Assembly: GCA_021390615.1 (NCBI GenBank)
Contig: JAJEJU010000024.1
Span: 744,001 to 808,000, forward strand
Direction of reading: 5' to 3'
DNA: 64,000 bases
DNA from: Rhodanobacteraceae bacterium ZG21-1
GTDB taxonomy: Bacteria; Pseudomonadota; Gammaproteobacteria; Xanthomonadales; Rhodanobacteraceae
Positions 1 to 10,043 of this stretch are shown here, one piece after another. The translations under genes were made by a program, and so were the position numbers. Below the pieces are notes generated by a model, which worked only from the letters and a program-made list of their open reading frames with translations, was not told where the DNA came from and ran no database searches. Position 1 is the stretch's first letter; each line of letters opens with the position of its first letter.

Positions 1-16
1 GCGGCAGAATGGCCGC

Positions 17-1117
17 ATGCCCTGGCCCAAGTCGCTGTTCCGCAGCCGCATCGTCCTATGGGGGCCCATCGTCTTGACGGTGGGCCTTTTGCTTGGCTCC
101 TGCAGCGGGCTGGGCTATTACGCTCATGTCGCGCACGGACAGGGCGCACTGCTGCTGCAGCGGCGCTCGATCGACGCGGTACTGAGCGATCCCGCCACCG
201 ATCCCAAGCTGGCGGCGCGGCTGAGGCTGGCGCAGCAGGCGCGTCAGTTCGCCTCTGCGCGGCTGGGCCTGCCGGACAACCGCAGCTATACCCGTTACGT
301 CGACCTGCACCGCAGCTACGTAGTGTGGAACGTGTTCGCGACGCCGCCGTATTCGATCGCGCCGATTCCGCAATGCTTCCCGATCGCGGGCTGCGTGGCT
401 TACCGTGGTTATTTCGAGCAGGCCAAGGCGTGTGCACGCGCCGCGCAGTTGCAGGCGCAAGGCGACGACGTGGATGTCGGCGGCGTACCGGCGTATTCCA
501 CGCTCGGCTGGTTCTCCGATCCGATCCTGAGCAGCATGCTGCGCTGGGATGACGATGAACTGGCCGGCACGATCTTCCACGAGCTGGCCCACCAGCTGAT
601 CTACGTGAAGGACGACACCGCCTTCAACGAATCCTTCGCCAGCTTCGTGCAGGAGCAGGGCCTGCGCGAATGGCGTGAGTCGCGCGGCCTGCCGCCGGCC
701 GACCAGCACGATACGCAGATGGACGCAGGCTTCACCGACCTGGTGCTGGATCTGCGCGAGCGGCTGAAAAAGCTGTATGCCGGCCCGCTCTACGCGCAGG
801 GCACCGACAAGGCGGCGATGGCGGCAGGCAAGCAGGCGGAGATCGAGTCCTTCCGCGCGCGCTATCGCGCCTGGCGCGACAGCGCCTGGCCCGGCGATCA
901 CCGCTACGACGCCTGGGTCGCCGCACCGATCAACAACGCGCGCCTGTTGCCTTTCGGGCTTTACGACCAGTGGCAGCCGGCGTTCGCGCAACTGTTCCGG
1001 CAATCCAGGCAGCAGTGGCCGGCGTTCTACGCCGAGGTGCGCAAGCTGGCCGGCGAATCCAAGACCGATCGCGACGCCTACCTGGCGCGCCTGAGCGGGG
1101 CCGCACCGTCGTCCTGA
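17..1117 (+). CDS. Putative zinc aminopeptidase, lipoprotein
   Basis: A 366-residue exported metallopeptidase of the bacterial 'Aminopep' (predicted aminopeptidase) family. The N-terminus has an Arg-flanked hydrophobic stretch ending in the lipobox LLLGSC (Cys29), so the mature protein should be a lipid-anchored envelope protein. Zinc-binding HELAH lies at about residues 188-192, followed by NESFAS, whose Glu (about 20 residues downstream) is the likely third metal ligand, the gluzincin layout. Substrate is unknown. The start is the first in-frame ATG, 16 bases from the window edge, so the ribosome binding site is only partly visible. The next gene downstream is convergent. Confidence 0.85.
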   Translation: MPWPKSLFRSRIVLWGPIVLTVGLLLGSCSGLGYYAHVAHGQGALLLQRRSIDAVLSDPATDPKLAARLRLAQQARQFASARLGLPDNRSYTRYVDLHRSYVVWNVFATPPYSIAPIPQCFPIAGCVAYRGYFEQAKACARAAQLQAQGDDVDVGGVPAYSTLGWFSDPILSSMLRWDDDELAGTIFHELAHQLIYVKDDTAFNESFASFVQEQGLREWRESRGLPPADQHDTQMDAGFTDLVLDLRERLKKLYAGPLYAQGTDKAAMAAGKQAEIESFRARYRAWRDSAWPGDHRYDAWVAAPINNARLLPFGLYDQWQPAFAQLFRQSRQQWPAFYAEVRKLAGESKTDRDAYLARLSGAAPSS

Positions 1118-1236
1118 GCGTGCCGGGTCCCGATGCGCCTGGCGTTTTGAATCGCGGTGACGACGCGGCGGGCAGGTTGCGGCTTACCGGCCGCCTTTCA
1201 CGAAGCAGCTAGGTGGCCTTGCAGGGGCGCCACGTT

Positions 1237-2055
1237 TCAAGGCGACGGCGCGGACTTGCGCGTGCTCATATGCCGCAGGTAGCGCAACAGGTCGTCGAGA
1301 TCGGCGTCGGGCAGGGTCTGTGCGTCCAGCCCGTGCATCTTCGCCTCCGGCCAGTGCCGCAGCGACTGCGGATCGCGGATATACGCGCGCAGCAAGGCGT
1401 CCGGGATGTATTCGGTGGGGCCGTGCGGGAAATTCAGATCGGGCCCCAGCTTGGCGTCGCCCTGGCCGTTGAGGGTGTGGCAGGCAAAGCAGGTGCGCTG
1501 GAACACCGCATAGCCGTGCCGGATCGGGCTGTCGGCCGGCAATGCCGGATCCGGCCGGGTGGCCGGGAAGCGCTCGGCTACGCCGGCCAGCCGGCGGATC
1601 GAGGCCAGCTGATACGGCCATTGTTCGGAGCCGATGCCGCCGGCCGCCGCATCGGTCCAGACCAGGTAGAACGGTCCGGCCGACTTGCCGTGGTCGAGCG
1701 GCGGCCAGGGATGCGCGGGATCCTCGACCGCCAGCCAGGGCGTGGCCTTCGATGTTCCCAGCAGGATCGTGGCGTCGATCTCCGCGCTGAAGCCGTCGGC
1801 CGCCACGAACTGCAGATGGTCGGCGCGCGCCAGGCCGGGCAACAGGGCGCGCAAGGGCACTGCGCGATAGTGCCGGGTGCCGTGGTAGGCCACATCGTCC
1901 GCGACCTCGATGTCGCGCGCGTCGCTGCGGGCCAGCAGCGCGGCCGTGTCGTAGCTGGTCGTGCCGTGCCCCAGGTCGATCTTCAGTTCGGCGGCGGCGA
2001 CTGGCCAGGCCAGCCACAGCAGGATCAGGCATACCATGCGGCGCATCGGCTTCAT
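1237..2055 (-). CDS. c-type cytochrome, periplasmic
   Basis: A 272-residue protein with a cleavable signal peptide ending near PVAAA. The first 150 residues resemble molybdopterin-oxidoreductase-like 'substrate' domains rather than a cytochrome. A mono-haem cytochrome c domain follows, with haem-binding CFACH at about residues 189-193 and a candidate distal Met ligand in AKMHGL. It presumably carries electrons in the periplasm; the partner is not identifiable. Start chosen at the Met preceded by GAACGAG rather than 15 bases upstream. The upstream neighbour on the same strand is a serine hydrolase with no obvious link. Confidence 0.75.
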   Translation of the reverse strand: MKPMRRMVCLILLWLAWPVAAAELKIDLGHGTTSYDTAALLARSDARDIEVADDVAYHGTRHYRAVPLRALLPGLARADHLQFVAADGFSAEIDATILLGTSKATPWLAVEDPAHPWPPLDHGKSAGPFYLVWTDAAAGGIGSEQWPYQLASIRRLAGVAERFPATRPDPALPADSPIRHGYAVFQRTCFACHTLNGQGDAKLGPDLNFPHGPTEYIPDALLRAYIRDPQSLRHWPEAKMHGLDAQTLPDADLDDLLRYLRHMSTRKSAPSP

Positions 2056-2121
2056 CTCGTTCTGCGGCAAGCGATCCGCTCTAGATATCGCAGACGGGCG
2101 GGCGCTGTCGAGCGCGGCGTC

Positions 2122-3522
2122 TCAAGGTGAAGCGATCACGTCGGCGATCAGCCGCACCAGGCCCGGCATATCGAAATTCGGCGGGTCCATGGTGGCGCCG
2201 AGGCGTGCGATCACCAGCCGTTTCGAAGGCACCACCACCACGCGCTGGCCGAACAGTCCCGAGGCATAGAACGCCTCGGCGGGCATGCCGTGCGCGACCC
2301 GCCAGTGGGCATCGTCGTCGTCACTGCGGTTGAGCCAGAAACCGGCGCCGTAGTCGCTGCCTAGCGTAGGCGTGGTGGCGTAGCGCACCCAACCCTCGGG
2401 CAGCAGGCGTTGTCCGTCGACCACGCCGTCATCCAGGTACAGCTGGCCGAAGCGCGCCCAGTCGCGCGCCGAGGCGAAGATGCGGGTCGAGCCCACCGGC
2501 GTGCCGGCGCCGTCCAATTCGATAACCGCATTGCGCATGCCGACCGGGCCGAACAGTGCATCCTGCGCGAAGCGGCGTACGTCGGTGCCATGACCGCCGA
2601 CCGCATCGCGCAGCACGGCCGATGCGATCAGGGTGTTGCCGCTGGTGTATTCCCAGGCCGAGCCCGGGGTCGCCTTCAGCGGCGCCTGTTCGGCGTAGGC
2701 GGCCATGTCGTCGTCGTGCAGGAACAGCATCTTCGAGACCGGGTCGAAGCCGCTGTCGTCTTCCTCCAGGCGCAGCCCGCTGCTCATGCACAGCAGCTGG
2801 TCCAGGGTGATCCGATGACGCGGGTCGGCCGGATCGGCCCAGGCGGCCACGGGCGCGCGCTCGTCCACATGCAGCTTGCCCTGGCGCACCAGGATGCCGA
2901 TCAGCGCGTTGATCACCGACTTGCTGGCCGAGTAGCCGAGCAGGGGCGTGTCGGGGCCGATGCCTGGGGCATAGCGCTCCGCGATGATCTTGCCGTCGCG
3001 CATCACCACGATGGCGCGCACCCGGCGATAAGGCGGCTGCGACGGTTCGGCGAAGGCGCGATCCAGCGCGGCCTGCAGGGCCGGATTCGCGGCGACCGGA
3101 CCGGCACTGGCGACGGCGTCGGCGGGCTTGGCCGGCAGTGGCGCGTCTGCCGGCCCGGGCTGCGCGCCGGCATCGGCTGTCGCGCTCAGGCAGCCGTCCT
3201 GCTGGCGATAGCGGATCGTGCTGGCGAAATGTCCGGCCCAGCTGACGACTACCTGCCGCCGTGTCGCGTCGACGTCGTAGCGCAGGCGCTTCAGCAAGGG
3301 ACCCAGGCCGGGGCGGGGGCGTATCTCTTCGTCGAACACACGGCGCGGATCGAGGCCGCTGATGAACACTTCCTCGCACAGGGTCTGGCCGACCGAGGCA
3401 GTGCCCACGCGGATCGCGCGCTCCGGCCGATAGACCGCGATCAGGCCCACGCCGGCCAGCAGCAGCAAGACGAGCAGCCAACCGGCGATCCGCCACTTCG
3501 AGCGTGGTGTCCTGGTTTGCAT
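2122..3522 (-). CDS. Serine hydrolase, beta-lactamase/class C PBP-like
   Basis: A 466-residue membrane-anchored serine hydrolase. One hydrophobic segment near the N-terminus (after RSKWRIAG) anchors it facing the periplasm. The catalytic SxxK is SASK within GYSASKSVI, and the YxN-like motif is YTSGN, both as in class C beta-lactamases and esterases of Pfam Beta-lactamase. A linker of about 150 residues rich in Ala and Pro precedes the catalytic domain. The start at 3522 has an AGGGGA ribosome binding site 6 bases upstream; the longer reading frame to 3576 has none. Whether it is an esterase, peptidase or lactamase cannot be told from sequence. Confidence 0.8.
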   Translation of the reverse strand: MQTRTPRSKWRIAGWLLVLLLLAGVGLIAVYRPERAIRVGTASVGQTLCEEVFISGLDPRRVFDEEIRPRPGLGPLLKRLRYDVDATRRQVVVSWAGHFASTIRYRQQDGCLSATADAGAQPGPADAPLPAKPADAVASAGPVAANPALQAALDRAFAEPSQPPYRRVRAIVVMRDGKIIAERYAPGIGPDTPLLGYSASKSVINALIGILVRQGKLHVDERAPVAAWADPADPRHRITLDQLLCMSSGLRLEEDDSGFDPVSKMLFLHDDDMAAYAEQAPLKATPGSAWEYTSGNTLIASAVLRDAVGGHGTDVRRFAQDALFGPVGMRNAVIELDGAGTPVGSTRIFASARDWARFGQLYLDDGVVDGQRLLPEGWVRYATTPTLGSDYGAGFWLNRSDDDDAHWRVAHGMPAEAFYASGLFGQRVVVVPSKRLVIARLGATMDPPNFDMPGLVRLIADVIASP

Positions 3523-3787
3523 GAGCAGTCCCCTGTCAGTGCCACGATGATAGCGGTGGCTGTGTGCCGTCAGCACGGCCTGCCGTTCTCCTAGCTGGTG
3601 CGTTGCCAGGCAGGCTGCTTGAGGCCCTCCGTCGCCGGCCTGGACATCGGCTTGCGTGCTCGGTTCGGACGGCGAAGGCGCAGGGTCCGGGCAGCCGCTT
3701 CACACAATTTGAATCTGAGGCTATCCGCCAGCTGAATCGAAACGGCTTGGCCCTTGAACTCCCGCGGCGGCGAACCCACTAACTGAT

Positions 3788-3914
3788 CGTATCGCCGTGA
3801 CGGCGACAGGAGGCGGCGCAGAACATCGTGTCGTCGAGGGGCCGGCCCTTACCTCCCCAAGGCGGCCGCCCGACAAACCTCGTCAGTCCCTCCCCTGGCT
3901 GACGGGGTTTTTTT
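3788..3914 (+). ncRNA. Candidate small RNA with two C-rich hairpin loops
   Basis: Between the serine hydrolase and pncB lies a stretch with RNA-gene properties and no good reading frame. From 5' to 3' it holds a short hairpin (CGCCG/CGGCG, about 3793-3805), a long stem-loop (3829-3875, outer stem TGTCG/CGACA, inner GGCCG/CGGCC) whose 13-base loop contains CCTCCCC, and an intrinsic terminator. The terminator stem is 3878-3886/3899-3907, followed by seven T, and its loop also contains CCTCCCC. C-rich loops complementary to Shine-Dalgarno sequences are the working part of RNAs such as Xanthomonas sX13, so base-pairing with G-rich leaders is a reasonable guess. A weak TTGAAC box at about 3754 could be the -35. 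It could instead be a pncB leader or attenuator. The 5' end is uncertain. Confidence 0.45.
3878..3914 (+). terminator. Intrinsic terminator upstream of pncB
   Basis: A 9-bp stem (CCTCGTCAG with CTGACGGGG, one G-U pair) with a 12-base C-rich loop, followed by TTTTTTT. It is strand-specific for + transcription. No + strand protein gene ends here, which supports an RNA gene or an attenuated leader ending at this point. Confidence 0.75.
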
Positions 3915-4108
3915 ATGCGCCGACGCCATGCATGGCCATGCTCCTGTCGACCCTGGCCTGCGGCGCCGGTCGATCGAGGTCGGGCAGGGGCATGCGCCTG
4001 CTGGTCCTGTGGCCAAGGTACGTTGCGGCGGATACTCGCATCCTCCGATGGACGCGGCTGCTCCGATGACGCACAGTCGTCGCGATGCCTGGTCGCCAGA
4101 GTTCCCGC

Positions 4109-5305
4109 ATGATTATTTCGTCGTTGCTCGATACCGATCTCTACAAATTCTCGATGATGCAGGTGGTGCTGCATCACTATCCGGCGGCTCAGGTGGAGTA
4201 TCGCTTCAACTGCCGCACGCCGGGCGTCGATCTGCGGCCCTATCTGGACGAGATCCGCGCCGAAGTCGAAGCGCTGTGCAGCCTGCGTTTCGCCGAGGAC
4301 GAACTCGACTACCTGCGCAGCTGGCGCTACATCAAGAGCGACTTCGTCGATTTCCTGGGCCTGTTCCAGCTCAACAGCAAGTACGTGCACATCGGCCTGG
4401 CCGAGCCCGGCGGCGGTGCCCTGGACGACAGCGGCATCGAGATCCGCATCGCCGGTCCGTGGCTGCATACGATCCTGTTCGAAGTGCCGCTGCTGGCCAT
4501 CATCAACGAGGTGTATTTCCGCCGCACGCAGGCGGACCTGGATCTCGGCGAGGGGCGCCGGCGGCTGCACGAGAAGATCGCGCTGCTGCGCGGCACGCCA
4601 GGCTACGAGGGCTGCCGCATCGCCGACTACGGCACGCGCCGGCGCTTTTCGCGCGACTGGCACGAAGAGGTGACCACCACCTTGCGCGACGAGCTGGGCA
4701 CGCAACTGGCCGGCACCAGCAATGTGCGGCTGGCGCACCGGCTCGGCCTGGTTCCGCTGGGTACCCTGGCGCACGAATATCTGCAGGCGCATCAGGCGCT
4801 GGGCCCGCGTCTGCGCGATTCGCAGACTGCCGCACTGGAGACCTGGGCGCGGGAATACCGCGGCGATCTCGGCATCGCCTTGTCGGACGTGTACGGCATG
4901 AACGCCTTCCTGCGCGACTTCGACATGTATTTCTGCAAGCTGTTCGACGGCACCCGCCACGACTCCGGCGACCCCTTCGTCTGGGGCGAGAAGATGCTCG
5001 CGCACTACCAGGCCAATCGCGTCGATCCGCGCAGCAAGGTGATGGTGTTCAGCGACGGCCTGGACATTCCGAAGGTGATGCGCCTGTACGAGCATTTCCG
5101 CGGGCGCAGCCAGCTGGCCTTCGGCGTGGGCACCAACCTCACCAACGACCTCGGCCCGACGCCGCTGCAGATCGTGATCAAGATGGTCCGCTGCAACGGC
5201 CAGCCGGTGGCCAAGATCAGCGACTCGCCGGGCAAGAACATGGGCGGCGACGAGGCCTATCTGGCCTATCTGCGCAAGGTGTTCGACCTTCCGCCGGCGC
5301 CTTGA
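4109..5305 (+). CDS. pncB: Nicotinate phosphoribosyltransferase
   Basis: About 398 residues, the usual length. It joins nicotinate and PRPP (with ATP) to give nicotinate mononucleotide in the NAD salvage pathway. Family signatures are visible: [12 protein letters not shown] near the N-terminus, YGTRRRFS (with the region around the phosphohistidine site), and the PRPP/product site in [11 protein letters not shown]. The Met at 4109 aligns with the family start; an in-frame ATG at 4085 would add eight residues, and neither has a strong ribosome binding site. It is preceded by a strong intrinsic terminator and possible small RNA. pncC, another pyridine-nucleotide salvage gene, lies far away at 56.7 kb. 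Confidence 0.95.
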   Translation: MIISSLLDTDLYKFSMMQVVLHHYPAAQVEYRFNCRTPGVDLRPYLDEIRAEVEALCSLRFAEDELDYLRSWRYIKSDFVDFLGLFQLNSKYVHIGLAEPGGGALDDSGIEIRIAGPWLHTILFEVPLLAIINEVYFRRTQADLDLGEGRRRLHEKIALLRGTPGYEGCRIADYGTRRRFSRDWHEEVTTTLRDELGTQLAGTSNVRLAHRLGLVPLGTLAHEYLQAHQALGPRLRDSQTAALETWAREYRGDLGIALSDVYGMNAFLRDFDMYFCKLFDGTRHDSGDPFVWGEKMLAHYQANRVDPRSKVMVFSDGLDIPKVMRLYEHFRGRSQLAFGVGTNLTNDLGPTPLQIVIKMVRCNGQPVAKISDSPGKNMGGDEAYLAYLRKVFDLPPAP

Positions 5306-5626
5306 GGAGGTTGCTTGAGTGCCGCTGCCTTGCTGCGGCAGTGGCAAGGCAAACGCGAGTATCGGCGAGTGTCTGGGTTTCGGACGGACGGCTGATCGAG
5401 TCGCTCGCAGCGCCCGGCGGACGATGCCGAGGCTTGGTGCTGCGAGCGGCATCTCAGTGCTGTGATCGATCCCGAATGCCTGATGCCCATGTCAGGCGAG
5501 AAAGTCTTCGCCTGATTCGCTGTGGGCATTCATTGCCCGCCATGCCGGCAACTGCCGCTTGATGCCGCGCCCTCGCCGATTTTCCTCGCGCCTCCGCGCC
5601 AGCTTGGCGCGACCGCGAAAGCCCGC
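5306..5626. other. Intergenic region with nested inverted repeat
   Basis: No credible gene. A nested inverted repeat lies at 5484-5528: outer arms TGCCCA (5484-5489) and TGGGCA (5523-5528), inner arms TCAGGCGA (5492-5499) and TCGCCTGA (5508-5515). There is no T-run, so it is not a classical intrinsic terminator. It sits between the convergent ends of pncB and metQ and may act as a bidirectional stop or mRNA-stabilising hairpin. Confidence 0.5.
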
Positions 5627-6427
5627 TCAGAACGCGGGCAGCACGGCGCCGTGGTACTTCTGCTCGATAAAGGCCTTCACTTCCGGGCTGGTCAGCGCCT
5701 GCGCCAGCTTCTGCACGCGCGGGTCGTCCTTGTTGTCCGGCCTGCCGACCAGGTAGTTCACGTAGGGCGAGTCTTTGCCCTCGATCAGCAGGGCGTCCTT
5801 GGTCGGGTTGAGCCCGGCGATCAGCGCGTAGTTGGTGTTGATCAGGGCTAGGTCCACCTCGTCCAGGGTGCGCGGCAGCATCGCCGCTTCCAGCTCGCGG
5901 AACTGCAGATGCTTAGGATTGGCGGTGATGTCCTTCAGCGTGGACAGCTCGTTGCTCGGGTCCTTCAGCGTGATCAGGCCGTGCTTGGCCAGCAGCAGCA
6001 GGGCGCGGCTGTTGTTGCTGGGGTCGTTGGGAATGGTCACGCTGGCGCCGTCGGGCAGCTGGTCGATGCTCTTGTATTTGTGCGAGTACGCGCCGAACGG
6101 CTCGATGTGCACGCCGGTGACGATCACCAGCTGGGTGCCGCGCTCGCGGTTGAAGGCATCCAGGTAGGGCTTGGTCTGGAAATAGTTGAGGTCGATGTTC
6201 TTCTCGGCCACCTGCAGGTTGGGCTGCACGTAGTCGGCGAACACCTTGACCTGCAGGTTCACGCCCTGCTTGGCCAGGATCGGCTGCACCTGTTTCAGGA
6301 TCTCGGCGTGCGGCACGGCGGTGGCGGCCACGGTGAGGGTGTCGCCGCCCTGGCCGCTCGGCGAGGAGCAGCCGCCCAGCGCGAGCAGGGCGACTAAGGA
6401 AACGAGGGCGAACGGCAGCAGTCTCAT
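5627..6427 (-). CDS. metQ: D-methionine ABC transporter substrate-binding lipoprotein
   Basis: A 266-residue periplasmic lipoprotein (lipobox LALGGC) of the NlpA/MetQ family. Internal signatures include the conserved VTIPNDPSNNSRAL and the late DLALINTNYA stretch, part of the ligand pocket. It delivers methionine to the MetI permease. The reading frame stays open upstream through metI-overlapping sequence, but the signal peptide fixes the start at 6427. It is the last gene of metN-metI-metQ, 57 bases after metI. No SAM riboswitch is visible ahead of the operon. Confidence 0.95.
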   Translation of the reverse strand: MRLLPFALVSLVALLALGGCSSPSGQGGDTLTVAATAVPHAEILKQVQPILAKQGVNLQVKVFADYVQPNLQVAEKNIDLNYFQTKPYLDAFNRERGTQLVIVTGVHIEPFGAYSHKYKSIDQLPDGASVTIPNDPSNNSRALLLLAKHGLITLKDPSNELSTLKDITANPKHLQFRELEAAMLPRTLDEVDLALINTNYALIAGLNPTKDALLIEGKDSPYVNYLVGRPDNKDDPRVQKLAQALTSPEVKAFIEQKYHGAVLPAF

Positions 6428-6486
6428 GGAGGAATCTCTAGGGTGGTTGCGCAGAATAGCCGTCCAGAAGGCCGTACGCAAAATTC

Positions 6487-7169
6487 TCAGCGACGAGCGA
6501 GGCGCACCACCAGCCGGTCGCCAATCATCTGCAGGGCCTGCACCAGCAGCACCAGCAGCACTACGGTGACCACCATGTAGTCCGACTTGTAGCTGAGGTA
6601 GCCATAGCGATAGGCCAGGTCGCCCAGGCCGCCGGCGCCGATCGCGCCGCCCATCGCGGTGTAGCCGACCAGGGCGATGGCGGTGACCGTGATGCCGGCG
6701 ACGATGCCGGCGCGCGCCTCGGGCAGCAGCACATGCCACACGATCTGCCAGGTGCTGGCGCCCATCGACTGGCTGGCCTCGATCACCCCGGCCTGCACCT
6801 CGCGCAGCGCGGTTTCCACCAGCCGCGCGAAGAACGGCGCCGCCCCGATCACCAGCGGCGGGATCGCGCCGCGGATGCCCAGCTTGGTGCCGACCAGCAC
6901 ATAGGTGAGCGGCATCAGCACGATCATCAGGATGATGAAGGGGATCGAGCGCAGGATGTTCACCAGCAGCGCGGTGAGACCGTACAGCGCAGGCATCGCA
7001 CGTAGCTGGCCCTTGCCGGTGAGGTAGAGCAGCACGCCCAGCGGCAGACCGATCAGCACGGTGAGGCTCAGCGAACCGGCCAGCATCAGCAAGGTGTCGA
7101 TGCAGGCCTGGCCGAGTTCGCCCCAGTCGTCGATGTTCGGGAACAGCGAATGCAGCGGCGACGCGGCGA

Positions 7170-7173
<4 letters not shown>
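6487..7173 (-). CDS. metI: Methionine ABC transporter permease
   Basis: A 228-residue inner-membrane permease with about five hydrophobic segments. The binding-protein-dependent transport signature is in [20 protein letters not shown] (EAA loop), which docks on MetN. Its ATG overlaps the metN stop (ATGA), implying translational coupling. Family length is typical (about 220). Confidence 0.95.
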
Positions 7174-8210
<1,037 letters not shown>

Positions 8211-8300
8211 GGAAGGGCCTGGCCGGCGGGGAAGCCCGCATTCTATGCCACGTCGCCGATAGCGTAGACTGCAGCGTGAATTCCTTCGGAGCATAAGCTT

Positions 8301-8786
8301 ATGACCAGCGTCTATGACTTCGACGCGCGCGACATCGACGGCCAGCAGCGCTCGCTGGGCGAATGGCGCGGCAAGGTGCTGCTGATCGTCAACGTCGCCT
8401 CCAAGTGCGGCTTCACCCCGCAGTACACCGGCCTGGAGGCCTTGTGGCGGCAGTACGGCGAGCGCGGGCTGGAGGTGCTGGGTTTTCCCTGCGACCAGTT
8501 CGGCCACCAGGAGCCCGGCGACGAGGCCGAGATCCGCAATTTCTGCTCGACCAGCTACGAAGTGAGCTTTCCGCTGTTCGCCAAGATCGAGGTCAACGGC
8601 GATGGCGCCCATCCGCTCTATCGCTGGCTGAAGCACGAAGGCAAGGGCATCCTGGGCAGCGAGGCGGTCAAGTGGAACTTCACCAAGTTCCTGGTCGGCC
8701 GCGACGGCCAGGTAATCCGCCGCTACGCGCCCACCGACACGCCCGAGAAGATCGGCAAGGACGTGGCGCAGCTACTCGACGCCTGA
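8301..8786 (+). CDS. Glutathione peroxidase family thiol peroxidase
   Basis: A 161-residue cytosolic peroxidase reducing H2O2 and organic peroxides. The peroxidatic Cys lies in [15 protein letters not shown] (Cys in place of selenocysteine), with the conserved [12 protein letters not shown] resolving-Cys motif and WNFTKFLV. With Cys at the active site and no dimer interface loop it is the BtuE type, probably thioredoxin-dependent. GGAG about 10 bases upstream supports the ATG. Confidence 0.93.
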   Translation: MTSVYDFDARDIDGQQRSLGEWRGKVLLIVNVASKCGFTPQYTGLEALWRQYGERGLEVLGFPCDQFGHQEPGDEAEIRNFCSTSYEVSFPLFAKIEVNGDGAHPLYRWLKHEGKGILGSEAVKWNFTKFLVGRDGQVIRRYAPTDTPEKIGKDVAQLLDA

Positions 8787-8904
8787 GGCGCTTGCTTCCG
8801 GCGGTCTGACGCCGCGTGCCGGCGTCGTTCGCTGCCTCGATGAGGTCCCGCGCCGGCGGCGCCCGGCAGGCCGCCGCCGATCAGGCTGCCGTTCTCTGGG
8901 CGGC

Positions 8905-9918
8905 TCAGAAGCCGCTGAGCACCAGCTTGCCCACGCTGCGGCCGCTCTCGATGCGTGCATGCGCCGCGCGCAGGTTGGCCGCGTTGATCCTGCCCAGGTC
9001 GCCGTTGGCGGTGCTGCGCAGCAGGCCGGCGTCGATCAGCTCGGCCACCTCGTTGAGCAAGTGGTGCTGGGCGATCATGTCGTCGGTGCCGAACAGCGAG
9101 CGGGTGAACATGAACTCCCAGTGGAAGGACGCGCTCTTGCGCTTCAGCGCCAGCAGGTCCAGCGGCTGCTTCAAGTCATCGATGCAGGCGATCGCGCCCT
9201 GCGGCGCCAGCGCCTCGACCAGCTCGGCGAAGTGCTGCTCGGTCTGGGTCAGCGCCAGCACGTAGTTCACCCCGCCCGGCACGATGGCCTTGACCTGCGC
9301 AGCCAGCGGCTCGCGATGATTGACCACGTGATGTGCGCCCATCTGGCGGCACCAGGCCTGGCTTTCCGGGGTGGAGGCGCTGGCGATCACTTCGAGGCCG
9401 GTCAGCCGGCGCGCCAGCTGGGTGGCGATCGAACCGACGCCGCCGGCACCGCCCACGATCAGCAGCGAACCCGCACCGGCCGGCTTGCCCACACGCAGGC
9501 CGAGCCGATCGAACAGCAATTCCCAGGCGGTGATGCTGGTGAGGGGCAGCGCGGCCGCTTCGGCGAAACCCAGCGAGGCCGGCTTGCGCCCGACGATGCG
9601 CTCGTCGACCACCTGCAGCTCGGCATTGCTGCCCGCGCGATCGATGGCGCCGGCGTAGTACACCGCGTCGCCGGGCTTGAACAGGCTTGCCTCTGGACCT
9701 ACCGCGACCACCGTGCCGGCGGCATCCCAGCCCAGCACCTTGTCGGCGCCTTGCGGATCGACGCCGCGGCGGATCTTGGTGTCGACCGGATTGACCGCGA
9801 TCGCCTCGACCTTGACCAGCAGGTCGCGGCCGGCGGGTTGCGGGTCGGGCAGGGTGGCGTCGATCAGGCTGTCGGCCTGGTCGATCGGCAGGGGCTGGCG
9901 GTAGATGACAGCTTTCAT
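8905..9918 (-). CDS. MDR-family NADPH-dependent quinone/enone oxidoreductase
   Basis: 337 residues of the medium-chain dehydrogenase superfamily ('zinc-type alcohol dehydrogenase-like', quinone reductase branch). The N-terminal GroES-like fold contains AVNPVDTKIRRG and the Rossmann motif is IVGGAGGVGSIATQL. The Cys/His zinc ligands of true alcohol dehydrogenases are not evident, so hydride transfer to quinones or enones is likelier than alcohol oxidation. The start at 9918 is the conserved MKAVIY Met. It is divergent from a LysR regulator across a repeat-rich 125-bp gap, so it is probably that regulator's target. Confidence 0.88.
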   Translation of the reverse strand: MKAVIYRQPLPIDQADSLIDATLPDPQPAGRDLLVKVEAIAVNPVDTKIRRGVDPQGADKVLGWDAAGTVVAVGPEASLFKPGDAVYYAGAIDRAGSNAELQVVDERIVGRKPASLGFAEAAALPLTSITAWELLFDRLGLRVGKPAGAGSLLIVGGAGGVGSIATQLARRLTGLEVIASASTPESQAWCRQMGAHHVVNHREPLAAQVKAIVPGGVNYVLALTQTEQHFAELVEALAPQGAIACIDDLKQPLDLLALKRKSASFHWEFMFTRSLFGTDDMIAQHHLLNEVAELIDAGLLRSTANGDLGRINAANLRAAHARIESGRSVGKLVLSGF

Positions 9919-10001
9919 GGCGGTGAGATCCCGTGGATGGCTGAAAGTGGGTGAGGAGGGTGTTGCTTGGCGACTATGCTGACTTGCGCTTGATCGGCGA
10001 A

Positions 10002-10036
10002 AAAGTATCTTTCGATGCAAATACTTTCATCGAAAG
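10002..10036. promoter_or_regulatory. Interleaved inverted repeats, probable LysR operator
   Basis: Two perfect inverted repeats interlock. Arm AAAGTAT (10002-10008) pairs with ATACTTT (10021-10027), and arm CTTTCGATG (10009-10017) pairs with CATCGAAAG (10028-10036). The order is A-B-A'-B' with a 3-base spacer. It lies just before the LysR start and in the divergent promoter region, the expected place for autoregulation plus target control. Confidence 0.65.
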
Positions 10037-10043
10037 AGCGAAA

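Noticed and set aside
56..1003. Long minus-strand frame opposite the aminopeptidase
   Set aside because: Arg/Ala-rich shadow typical of high-GC genes; the plus-strand frame has lipobox and HELAH.
3828..3902. GTG-started short frame (25 codons) behind AGGAGG in the sRNA region
   Set aside because: Spacing of 14 bases is too long and the stop falls within the terminator stem; the RNA structure explains the conservation pattern better.
8211..8300. SAM riboswitch upstream of metNIQ
   Set aside because: The gap is only about 90 bases and shows none of the S-box or SAM-II core motifs.
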